Shown one piece after another: positions 1 through 8,580 of a stretch of DNA of 64,000 nucleotides. The notes under the pieces are model-generated. The model saw only the letters and a list, made by a program, of their open reading frames with translations. It made no database searches and was not told the origin of the DNA. The position numbers and the translations under genes are program-made. Each line of letters opens with the position of its first letter. The stretch's first letter is position 1. The DNA lies in the NCBI GenBank assembly GCA_963764695.1, contig CAVXTW010000002.1, forward strand, positions 62,001 to 126,000. The letters run 5' to 3'. The stretch is from DATFRY01 sp963764695. GTDB taxonomy: Bacteria; Myxococcota_A; Polyangia; Haliangiales; Haliangiaceae.

Positions 1-369
<369 letters not shown>

Positions 370-437
370 TCCGCGGCCTGGCGTCCAGACTCGCGGACTG
401 CGCGCCGAGGTCGACCATCGAGGTCAACGGTGGGCGG

Positions 438-731
438 CTATCGACCGCCGATGGTTTTCCAGCAGCTCGAGGCGAGCCTCTGGGCGACGTCGGCTTCCGA
501 CCCGACCTGGTTGGTGCCGCGCGGGCCCCGTCCGGCGCCGGGCAGCGTGTGCGACCGCTGACCCAGCTCCCTGCAGACTGCCGCGCGCGCGTTTCCCTGC
601 TCCATGGCCCTGTCCGCGCTGCTGAAGTCGAACCCGCCGCCGCCGCCCCCGCCCGCGGTCTGCCCGCCGGAGACGGCGTCGAGGTCAGCATCGTCGATGG
701 GGGTGTTCTCGCTCGTGTCGTGATGGTCCAT
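438..731 (-). CDS. Small protein with double-glycine (bacteriocin-type) leader
   Basis: 97 residues. The start is set by a strong Shine-Dalgarno sequence (AGAGGAG, 737-743) five bases before the ATG at 731. The N-terminus is acidic and ends in DADLDAVSGG at residues 14-23, which matches the leader consensus of double-glycine secreted peptides and some RiPP precursors, where cleavage follows GG. A run of seven glycines and a polar region with two cysteines (in AAVCREL and SSCWKT) follow. A C39 peptidase/ABC exporter normally handles such leaders; none is encoded in the window. The mature part is longer than a typical class II bacteriocin and resembles nothing I recognise. The leader call is well supported by pattern; the function (toxin, signal or other export substrate) is open. 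Confidence 0.55.
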   Translation of the reverse strand: MDHHDTSENTPIDDADLDAVSGGQTAGGGGGGGFDFSSADRAMEQGNARAAVCRELGQRSHTLPGAGRGPRGTNQVGSEADVAQRLASSCWKTIGGR

Positions 732-930
732 GCACGCTCCTCTCGTGGGTCGCGAGCGCCCGGCCCGCCGCGAACGCGGTTGCCACGTGTGCACCCTGTG
801 TGCCGCCGCCGCCGGCAGCCAGTTCACCCACTTGCCGGCAAGACGGACCCCCGGCCCGAAGTTTAGCGGGCGTGCGCCCCCATCGACCGCCGAGCGAGCT
901 CGACATCCGGCCGTCCCATCGATGACGTCG

Positions 931-963
931 AGCGCGGTCGAGCCTCGTGCCCTCGACCGCGCT
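931..963 (-). terminator. Perfect 12-bp hairpin directly after the EVE gene
   Basis: AGCGCGGTCGAG at 931-942 pairs perfectly with CTCGACCGCGCT at 952-963, with a nine-base loop. The hairpin begins one base beyond the stop codon of the EVE-domain gene on the minus strand. No T-run follows on that strand, so it may be a non-canonical terminator or an mRNA 3'-end stabiliser. It separates the EVE gene from the small peptide gene downstream. Confidence 0.5.
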
Positions 964-1425
964 TCAGCCCTTTTTCCGGCCCAGGGCGCAGATGATGTCG
1001 AAGTGCCCGGATGTGACCGGTTGCACCGACAGGCGCATGCCGCGGCGCAGGAGGATCATGTCCTCGAGGCCCTCTGTGCGGCGCAGCTCGTCGAGCGGGA
1101 CGAAGCGGACGAACTTCTCCACGAACTCGACGTCGACCATGGACCAGCGGTCATTTTCCGGTGTGCTTCTGGGGTCGTAGTACTTGCTCCTGGGGTTCCA
1201 GGACGTGAAATCCGGGTACGCGGCGCGACAGACCCGGGCCAGGCCTGCGACACCGGGCGGGTCGCAGCTGGAATGATAGAAGAGCACCCGGTCGTTGAGC
1301 TTCATGGCGCGCATGAGGTTGCGAGCCTGGAAATTGCGGACTCCATCCCAGTGCTCGACCTTCTTCTTGGCCAGCTTGTCGATGCCGAAAACGTCCGGCT
1401 CGGTCTTCATCAGCCAGTCAGCCAT
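964..1425 (-). CDS. EVE domain-containing protein
   Basis: 153 residues, the usual length of a single-domain EVE protein (PUA-like fold, related to human THYN1). The N-terminus MADWLMKTEPDVFGIDKL and the later WDGVRNFQARN, DRVLFYHS and GVAGLARV segments are the family hallmarks; they form the pocket that is thought to recognise modified bases in RNA or DNA. The ATG at 1425 is chosen because it precedes this N-terminus and has AAGGAAG about eight bases upstream. The gene diverges from the YiiX-like gene with 51 bases between starts. A modified-base reader role is inferred from the family, not shown here. Confidence 0.88.
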   Translation of the reverse strand: MADWLMKTEPDVFGIDKLAKKKVEHWDGVRNFQARNLMRAMKLNDRVLFYHSSCDPPGVAGLARVCRAAYPDFTSWNPRSKYYDPRSTPENDRWSMVDVEFVEKFVRFVPLDELRRTEGLEDMILLRRGMRLSVQPVTSGHFDIICALGRKKG

Positions 1426-1476
1426 GTGTTGGTCTTCCTTGAACCAGGTCCGTCCCGGCTGCGATGATAGGGCGCC

Positions 1477-2142
1477 ATGAGCGCGGGAACAAAGGGCGGG
1501 CCGCTCAAGCCGGTGGACAACCCGCCGCTCACCAGCTCCGATACAACCGGGCTGGTCGTTCACGTCGGCTTCTCGACCACCGGTGGGTGGCTGTCGCGAA
1601 TGATCCGCCGCCTGACCGGCTCGAAGGTCTCGCACTGCATCGTCGTGTACCGGAGCGACGTGTTCGGACAGGAGATGGTGCTCGAGGCGTGCGGTAACGG
1701 CTTCCGGATGATCTCGTGGCGGCGCTGGGATCGCGCCAACAAGCTTGTCGCGCTGTACCGGGTCGAGCTGCCTGAAGAGCAGCTGCGCGCCGGCATGCAG
1801 CGCCTCGCCGATCGGCTGGGCGACTCGTATGACACCACGAGCCTGTTCGGCTTCGCGCTGCACCGCACCTTCCGCCTCAAGTCAGTGCCGTTCAACTCGC
1901 GGGCGAAGCTGGTCTGCTCCGAGGCGCTGGCGCTGTTCCTGCACTGGTGCGGTTTGCCGATCGTCAACGTCGGCGCGATGACGCCGCAGTCGCTGCTGGG
2001 CATGGCCGAGGAGCGCAAGGACTGCTTCATCCTCGTCGATCAGTCGGTCGCGTTCCCGCGCATCGCGCGGCGCATCGCGCGTCGCCAGCGCCGCACGAGC
2101 GGGCCTCTGCCCGCGGCATCGGATCCTCCGCTGCTCGGTTGA
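1477..2142 (+). CDS. YiiX/YebB-like permuted NlpC/P60 papain-fold hydrolase
   Basis: 221 residues. In this permuted branch of the papain-like fold the catalytic His comes first and the Cys later. Here these are H53 in KVSHCIVVYRS and C147 in KLVCSEAL, the spacing expected of the family. VHVGFSTTGGWLSRMIRRLTG at residues 28-48 forms the first strand and helix typical of YiiX-like amidases or cysteine peptidases. There is no signal peptide, so it probably acts in the cytoplasm. The substrate is unknown; relatives include lipid- or peptide-amide hydrolases. No Shine-Dalgarno sequence is visible; the start is the only ATG that includes the whole domain. Confidence 0.75.
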   Translation: MSAGTKGGPLKPVDNPPLTSSDTTGLVVHVGFSTTGGWLSRMIRRLTGSKVSHCIVVYRSDVFGQEMVLEACGNGFRMISWRRWDRANKLVALYRVELPEEQLRAGMQRLADRLGDSYDTTSLFGFALHRTFRLKSVPFNSRAKLVCSEALALFLHWCGLPIVNVGAMTPQSLLGMAEERKDCFILVDQSVAFPRIARRIARRQRRTSGPLPAASDPPLLG

Positions 2143-2213
2143 CAGGTCGGTGCACGGGTTCCATTCTCCCGGCGCACCGACGACGACCAGCCGACAGCCC
2201 GAGGAGGCCCAAG

Positions 2214-2804
2214 ATGCCACATACCCTGCCCGAGCTTCCGTATGCGAAGGACGCTCTCGCCCCGGTCATCTCTCAGGAGACGATCGAGTATCACCACGGC
2301 AAGCACCACGCGACCTACGTGAACAAGCTCAACGAGCTCATCCAGGGCAAGCCGCTGGCGGACCTGAGCCTCGAGGACGTGATCAAGAAGACCTGGAAGC
2401 AGACCAACGAGGTACCGGTCTTCAACAACGCCGCTCAGGTGTGGAATCACACCTTCTACTGGAACTGCCTCTCGCCCAAGGGCGGCGGCGAGCCGACCGG
2501 CGCGGTCAAGGACGCCATCGACAAGTCCTTCGGCGGCTTCAAGGCGTTCCGCGACAAGTTCTCGGCCGACGCGGCCGCGCGCTTCGGCAGCGGCTGGGCC
2601 TGGCTGGTCAAGTCCGGTGACGGCAAGCTGGCCATCGAGACCACCCCCAACGCGGAGACGCCGCTGGCCGACGGCAAGACGTGCCTGCTCACGCTCGACG
2701 TGTGGGAGCACGCCTACTACATCGACTATCGCAACGCGCGTCCCAAGTACATCGAGGAGTTCTGGAAGATCGTGAACTGGGACTTCGTGGCGAAGAACCT
2801 GTAA
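2214..2804 (+). CDS. sodB: Superoxide dismutase, Fe type
   Basis: 196 residues, full length for the Fe/Mn family. It converts superoxide to oxygen and hydrogen peroxide in the cytoplasm. Metal ligands are visible as H27 (YHHGKHHATYV), H79 (VWNHTFYW) and the Asp and His of DVWEHAYYIDY near residues 158-162. The spacing Q75-V-W-N-H, with Gln in the N-terminal domain rather than the C-terminal domain, and the C-terminal FWKIVNWDFV point to the iron form. GAGGAGG at 2201-2207 sits seven bases before the ATG. It converges on the MFS gene, with seven bases between the two stop codons. Confidence 0.95.
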   Translation: MPHTLPELPYAKDALAPVISQETIEYHHGKHHATYVNKLNELIQGKPLADLSLEDVIKKTWKQTNEVPVFNNAAQVWNHTFYWNCLSPKGGGEPTGAVKDAIDKSFGGFKAFRDKFSADAAARFGSGWAWLVKSGDGKLAIETTPNAETPLADGKTCLLTLDVWEHAYYIDYRNARPKYIEEFWKIVNWDFVAKNL

Positions 2805-2811
2805 GGGATGG

Positions 2812-4035
2812 CTACCGGGGCGCGGCGCGGCCGCGCTCCGCGAAGACCATGCAGCCGGCCGACGCCAGCCCGAGCACGGCGAAGCCGGCCACCAGCGGGC
2901 GCACGGTGCCGTCGTAGGCCTGGCCGAGCACGGTGCCCAGGCTGAGCGAGAGCGCGTTGGTCACCGACCCGACCACCGCCGCGGCCACGCCCGCGATGTG
3001 CCCGAGCGGCTCCATGGCCAGCGCGTTGAAGTTGCCGAACAGGATGCCGACGCAGAAGAAGACCACCAGCATGTAGGCCATGAAGGCCGGAAGCGGCGGG
3101 TGGCCGCCGGTGGCGACGGCGACGATCAGGAAGGCCGCCGACAGGGAGCTCATGGTGGCGAGCGCGGTGCCGGCCAGGCGGCGCATGCCGAGCCCGGTCA
3201 CCAGGCGCGCGTTGACCGCCGAGGCGATGCCGAGCGACAGGGCCAGGCTTGCGAAGTAGAGCGGGAACAGCACGCCGGTGCCGTACTGCTCCTGTAGCAC
3301 CTGCTGGCACGACGTCAGCCAGCCGATGAACGCGCCCGAGACAAACCCGGCCGACAGCATGTAGCCGACCGACACGCGGGTGCGGAACACCTCGACGAAC
3401 GCGCGCCCGATGCGGATGAGCGTGAACGGCGCGCGCCTCTCCGGCGGCAGGGTCTCCGGCTGTCGCCAGGCCAGCCACGCGAACCCGACAAGGCCTTGCA
3501 CCAGCAGCACCGCGAAGATGAGGTGCCAGTTGCCGACCAAGAGGATTGCCTGGCCGACCGACGGCGCGACAACCGGCACGATGATGAAGACCGACGTGAT
3601 GAGCGAGACGATCCGGGCCATGGCCGCGCCCGCGAACAGATCGCGCACCATGGCGATGCTGACGATGCGCGGACCGGCCGCGCCAAGGCCCTGCAGGAAG
3701 CGCCCGATCAGCATGATCTGCGCATCGCCGGCCATCAGGCACATCGCGCTGCCGACGAGGAACGTGATCAGGCCGGCGTAGATGGCCGGCTTGCGCCCGA
3801 CCGAGTCGGACACCGGGCCGTAGACAAGCTGGCCGGCGGCCAGCCCGAGCAGCAGCATGGAGACGATGAGCTGGCGGTCGTTCTCGCGCGTGATGCCGAG
3901 ATCGGCGGCGATCTGCGGCAGCGCCGGCAGCATGGCGTCGATCGAGAACGCCAGCAGCGACGTGAGCATCGCGAGCAGGGCGACGAACTCGGCGCCGCCC
4001 GCGCGCCGGGATGACGATTCGATGGTTGTCGGCAC
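2812..4035 (-). CDS. Bcr/CflA-type MFS multidrug transporter
   Basis: 407 residues with about twelve hydrophobic segments. The signature loop GPVSDSVGRKP between helices 2 and 3 (motif A) and the first helix ending in SIDAMLPALPQIAADLG are characteristic of the Bcr/CflA drug/H+ antiporter group. A second marker is RFLQGLGAAGPRIVSIAMVRD in helices 4-5 (motif C region). It starts 12 bases after the YeiH-like gene ends and is last in a three-gene operon beginning with cysteine synthase. Some Bcr-family pumps export cysteine or related thiols, so export of a sulfur metabolite is a fair inference from the context; the true substrate is not determined. Confidence 0.85.
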   Translation of the reverse strand: MPTTIESSSRRAGGAEFVALLAMLTSLLAFSIDAMLPALPQIAADLGITRENDRQLIVSMLLLGLAAGQLVYGPVSDSVGRKPAIYAGLITFLVGSAMCLMAGDAQIMLIGRFLQGLGAAGPRIVSIAMVRDLFAGAAMARIVSLITSVFIIVPVVAPSVGQAILLVGNWHLIFAVLLVQGLVGFAWLAWRQPETLPPERRAPFTLIRIGRAFVEVFRTRVSVGYMLSAGFVSGAFIGWLTSCQQVLQEQYGTGVLFPLYFASLALSLGIASAVNARLVTGLGMRRLAGTALATMSSLSAAFLIVAVATGGHPPLPAFMAYMLVVFFCVGILFGNFNALAMEPLGHIAGVAAAVVGSVTNALSLSLGTVLGQAYDGTVRPLVAGFAVLGLASAGCMVFAERGRAAPR

Positions 4036-4047
4036 GCGGCGGTTCGC

Positions 4048-5139
4048 TCAGAGCGCGAAGGCGAGCAAACCATAGCTGAAGACTGCCAGCACCGCCGTGG
4101 CGAAGAGGCCGACGTAGAGCGCCTTGAAGCCGACCGTGGCCAGCCCGCGCAGGTGGACGCCCAGCCCCACCCCGGCCATCGACATGGTGATGAGAAAGCC
4201 GGACACCGACGTGACCAGCTGGGCCAGCGTCACCGGCAGCTCCTGGGCGTGCCACAGGAAGCTCTCCTCGAGGTGGAGCGTGAAGTCGGGCAGGAGGTTG
4301 AGCGTGCTGGCCAGGGCGAACAGCACGAAGCCGAGGATGAACGGCGGAAACAGCGTGCTGAGCTTGCCGAAGCGGGTGACGTGGGCCTGCTGGTGGCGGC
4401 GCTTGTGGCGCGCGTACCAGGCGCCGAGGCCGACGACGACCGGGGCCAGCAGCAGCACGCGCACCAGCTTGACGATGGTGGCCACGTCGCCGGCCTCCTG
4501 GCCGTAGGCGAAGCCGGTGGCCACCACCTGCGGCGTGGCGTGGACCGACGTGCCGGCCCACACGCCGAACTCCCACTGCGACATGCCCAGCGCCGCGCCC
4601 AGCACCGGGAAGACGAACACCGAGATCAGCCCGAACAGCGTGATGGTGGTGACGGCGAAGGCGGTCTCGCTGTCGTCCGCCTCGATGACCGGCGCGACCA
4701 CGGCGATGGCGGTGCCGCCGCAGATGGCGGTGCCGACGCCGATGAGGATGCCCAGCTTCTGGCCCACGCCGGTCTTGCGGCACAGCCAGATGGTCAGGCT
4801 CAGCGCCACCGCCACGCACACGACGCTGGCGACAAGCGCGGTGCCGGACGTGCGCATGACGTCGAAGAAGTCGAGCTTGGCCCCCATCAGCACGATCGCG
4901 ATCGGCAGGAGCGACAGCACCGAGAAGCGGATGCCGGGCGCGAACAGCTGCGGCAGGCCGACCGAGTTGCGCAGCGCGATGCCGATGACGATGGCGATCA
5001 GCATCGCGTCGATCGGGTGGCGGGCCGGGTCGCCGATCGAGAACGGCGGCACCGGCAGCTGGTGCAGCGCCTGGGCGGCCACGGCGATGGCCAGGGTGAG
5101 GACCAGGCCGGGCAAGGTCGAGTGGCGTGCGCCGGTCAC
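4048..5139 (-). CDS. YeiH/UPF0324 family putative sulfate exporter
   Basis: 363 residues and about ten membrane spans. Family signatures include LLPIAIVLMGAKLDF, GVGTAICGGTAIAVVAPVI, FGVWAGTSVHATPQVVATG and SGFLITMSMAGVGLGV. The start is the GTG at 5139, eight bases after the cysteine synthase stop; the protein begins VTGARHSTLPGLVLTL, which enters helix 1 directly. Only a weak Shine-Dalgarno sequence is present, so translation may be coupled to the upstream gene. Annotation as a sulfate exporter rests on family convention and is weakly proven; the cysteine synthase neighbour supports a sulfur role. Confidence 0.85.
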   Translation of the reverse strand: MTGARHSTLPGLVLTLAIAVAAQALHQLPVPPFSIGDPARHPIDAMLIAIVIGIALRNSVGLPQLFAPGIRFSVLSLLPIAIVLMGAKLDFFDVMRTSGTALVASVVCVAVALSLTIWLCRKTGVGQKLGILIGVGTAICGGTAIAVVAPVIEADDSETAFAVTTITLFGLISVFVFPVLGAALGMSQWEFGVWAGTSVHATPQVVATGFAYGQEAGDVATIVKLVRVLLLAPVVVGLGAWYARHKRRHQQAHVTRFGKLSTLFPPFILGFVLFALASTLNLLPDFTLHLEESFLWHAQELPVTLAQLVTSVSGFLITMSMAGVGLGVHLRGLATVGFKALYVGLFATAVLAVFSYGLLAFAL

Positions 5140-5147
5140 GTGCTGTC

Positions 5148-6110
<963 letters not shown>

Positions 6111-6206
6111 AGATCATTGACCATACACCAGGGCTCGCTTCGGTCGAAAATCACGCCGCTCTCCGTGGGCCCGCCGGTGGAGGCTTTCCCTCGCAGCGCT
6201 TCGGGC

Positions 6207-6212
6207 TACAGT
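6207..6212 (+). promoter_or_regulatory. Candidate -10 box (TACAGT) of the M28 peptidase gene
   Basis: TACAGT lies six bases before the ATG at 6219. There is no Shine-Dalgarno sequence between them, so transcription would begin at or next to the start codon. A -35 element is not convincing; TTTCCC at 6185-6190 is at a suitable distance but a poor match. Confidence 0.35.
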
Positions 6213-6218
6213 GCGCGG

Positions 6219-7889
6219 ATGTCGTCACGCTCGCGCCTCGTGGTGGTTGCCCTGTGCGCGGCCGCCTGCTCGTCGAAGTCGTCGGCGCCGGCCGGTCCGA
6301 TGCCGCTGGCGAAGCTGCCGGATATCGATGCTGCCGCCGCGCTGGCGCACATCAAGGCGCTGTCGTCGGACCGCTTCGAGGGGCGTTCGCCGGGCACCAA
6401 CGGCGAGAAGCTGACCGTCGAGTACCTGACCGGGCAGTTCAAGGCGGCCGGGCTCGAGCCGGGCAACCCGGACGGCACCTACGTGCAGAAGGTCCCGCTG
6501 GTCGGCATCACCCCGTCCGGATCCAGTCCGCTTGTGGTCAAGAAGGGCGAGGAGGCGCTGTCGCTGGCCCGCCACGTCGAGGTGGTGGCGTTCAGCCAGC
6601 ACGTGGCCGCCGACATCGGCATCGACGGCTCCGAGATCGTGTTCGCCGGCTACGGCGTGCAGGCGCCGGAGTTCCAGTGGGACGACTTCAAGGGCACCGA
6701 CGTGAAGGGCAAGACGCTGATCGTGCTGGTCAACGATCCGCCGGTGCCCGATCCGAAGGTCTTCGGCGGCAAGGCGATGACCTACTACGGCCGCTGGACG
6801 TACAAGTACGAGAAGGCGGCCGAGCTGGGCGCCGCGGCCGTGTTCGTGGTGCACGAGATCGGGCCGGCTGGCTACCCGTTCAGCGTGGTGCAGGGCTTCG
6901 GCACCGAGCGCTTCGACCTGGTCACGCCGGACAAGAACATGGGGCGTGCCGCCATCCAGGGCTGGCTGTCGCAGGCGGCGGCGTCGCGGCTGATGGCGGC
7001 GGCCGGGCTCGACTTCCAGAAGCTCAAGGCGCAGGCGGCCACGCGCGAGTTCAAGCCGGTGCCGCTCGGCATGACCGCGTCGATGTCGTTCGCCCAGACG
7101 CTGCGCACCGTCGACTCGCACAACGTGGTGGCCCGCCTGCCCGGCAGCGACCCGAAGCTGGCCGAGGAGCACATCGTCTACACGGCCCACTGGGACCACC
7201 TCGGCATCGGCGAGGAGCGAAACGGCGACAGGATCTACAACGGCGCCTCCGACAACGCATCCGGCACCGCGGCCCTGATCGAGATCGCGCGCGCGATGAA
7301 GCGGGCGCAGCCGCCGCCCAAGCGCAGCATCCTGTTTCTGGTGGTGACCGCCGAGGAGCACGGGCTGCTCGGCTCGGAGTACTACGCGAAGTTCCCGCTC
7401 TACCCGCTGGCCAAGACGCTGGCCGACATCAACTCCGACAACAACCTGCCGATGTGGGGGCGGACAATGGACGTGCCGGTCATGGGGCTGGGCGCGTCGG
7501 ACCTCGACGACTACCTGCGCGCGGCGGCGGCCGAGCAGGGCCGCACCCTGTTTCCGGATCCCGAGCCGGAGAAAGGCTCTTACTACCGCTCCGACCACTT
7601 CAACTTCGCCAAGGTCGGCGTGCCGGCGCTCAACGTCGACGACGGCGAGCAGTACCGGGGTCGCCCGGCCAGCTTCGGCAAGGAGAAGCGCGCCTACTAC
7701 CTGGAGCACGACTACCACGCGCCGTCGGACCAGGTGAAGCCGGACTGGGATCTGTCCGGGTTCGCCGAGCAGGCCAAGCTCTTTCTCGCCGTCGGCTACC
7801 GCGTCGCCATGGCCGACAAGTTCCCGGAGTGGAAGCCGGGCAACGAGTTCCGCGCCACCGGCGAGGCGCGCCTCAAGGCCGCCAAGTAG
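6219..7889 (+). CDS. M28-family zinc metallopeptidase, lipoprotein
   Basis: 556 residues. The N-terminus MSSRSRLVVVALCAAAC ends in a lipobox-like AAAC, so the protein is probably lipid-anchored in the envelope. A PA-like insert lies at about residues 135-235. The M28 catalytic core follows: H324 (HWDHLG), D345 bridging two zincs (GASDNASGT), E379 and E380 (catalytic base and ligand, TAEEHGLLG), and a late His in HDYHAPSD. All expected residues are present, so it should be an active aminopeptidase or carboxypeptidase-like enzyme. An open frame extends upstream, but the start at 6219 begins the signal sequence and has a -10-like hexamer just before it. Confidence 0.9.
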   Translation: MSSRSRLVVVALCAAACSSKSSAPAGPMPLAKLPDIDAAAALAHIKALSSDRFEGRSPGTNGEKLTVEYLTGQFKAAGLEPGNPDGTYVQKVPLVGITPSGSSPLVVKKGEEALSLARHVEVVAFSQHVAADIGIDGSEIVFAGYGVQAPEFQWDDFKGTDVKGKTLIVLVNDPPVPDPKVFGGKAMTYYGRWTYKYEKAAELGAAAVFVVHEIGPAGYPFSVVQGFGTERFDLVTPDKNMGRAAIQGWLSQAAASRLMAAAGLDFQKLKAQAATREFKPVPLGMTASMSFAQTLRTVDSHNVVARLPGSDPKLAEEHIVYTAHWDHLGIGEERNGDRIYNGASDNASGTAALIEIARAMKRAQPPPKRSILFLVVTAEEHGLLGSEYYAKFPLYPLAKTLADINSDNNLPMWGRTMDVPVMGLGASDLDDYLRAAAAEQGRTLFPDPEPEKGSYYRSDHFNFAKVGVPALNVDDGEQYRGRPASFGKEKRAYYLEHDYHAPSDQVKPDWDLSGFAEQAKLFLAVGYRVAMADKFPEWKPGNEFRATGEARLKAAK

Positions 7890-7904
7890 GCCGCCGCGCA
7901 GACG

Positions 7905-8360
7905 CTACAGCGGAAAGCTGATCTCGCGCACGCGCTCCTCCTCGACATCGACGAGCAGCACCGACTCCACGTCGTAGGCCACGCAGTACTCGAGCAGCTG
8001 TCGCCGCGTCGCCGCATTGGTCAGGAGCGGCGCCGAGACGCCGGTCTTTACCTCGGCCACGTAGCGCCGCCCGTCCCGCTCGACCAGCAGATCAGCCCGC
8101 AGATCCACCGGATGATCCTCGCCGTCGCAGGCAATGGACCACTCGAGCCCGACCTGGCGGGCGAGGACGCGGTAGCCCAAATGGGCGAGGAGGCGTTCAG
8201 CGGCGACCTCGCCGGCGATGGATCGGTCGGCCCTGCGGTGCGCCCGCACCGAGCCTCGCCAGCGACGCCAGCGGCCGAGCACGGCGAGGATGACAGACGC
8301 GAGGAGAATCGCGCCGATGAGCGCCAGCGCCAGTGCGAGGCGTAGATCCACCTGTGGCAA
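7905..8360 (-). CDS. Membrane-anchored PD-(D/E)XK nuclease-like protein
   Basis: 151 residues. One membrane helix spans about residues 8-29, followed by an Arg-rich stretch (RWRRWRGSVRAHRR). The rest has the pattern of the PD-(D/E)XK fold: E51 in the first helix, D90 in DLRADLLV, E103-x-K105 in VAEVKTG, and Q121 in TRRQLLEYC. The chain is that of Holliday-junction-resolvase-like or Mrr-type restriction-fold proteins. A nuclease tied to the membrane is unusual; it may also be an inactive member. It converges with the M28 gene (15 bases apart). No start with a good ribosome-binding site is seen. Confidence 0.65.
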   Translation of the reverse strand: MPQVDLRLALALALIGAILLASVILAVLGRWRRWRGSVRAHRRADRSIAGEVAAERLLAHLGYRVLARQVGLEWSIACDGEDHPVDLRADLLVERDGRRYVAEVKTGVSAPLLTNAATRRQLLEYCVAYDVESVLLVDVEEERVREISFPL

Positions 8361-8393
8361 CGCGGCGAGTATCGCCGGCGCCGGGCGGATTCA

Positions 8394-8551
8394 AAACAAA
8401 CAGTGAACAGGTGACAGGCGACAGGGAACAGGGAACAGGGAATGCGCGGCGCGGCATCAGGCCGGTAGCGCGGCAGGTCGCCGGACGCATCCTGTGCCGG
8501 AGTTGCCTGTTCCCTGTTCCCTGTCGCCTGTTACCTGTTCACTGTTTGTTT
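8394..8551. repeat. 49-bp inverted repeat (foldback element)
   Basis: Arms 8394-8442 and 8503-8551 are inverted copies matching at 47 of 49 positions, with a 60-base spacer rich in G and C. The left arm begins AAACAAACAGTGAACAGG and ends with repeated heptads of the form ACAGGGA. Its composition is unlike the surrounding DNA. It lies between the divergently arranged ends of a membrane nuclease-like gene (start 8360) and the unknown gene ending at 8581. It could be a MITE-like foldback element or a very large RNA hairpin. No target-site duplication was identified. Confidence 0.8.
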
Positions 8552-8580
8552 GGAGCCAGGCGCCACGCCGCGCAGCGACG

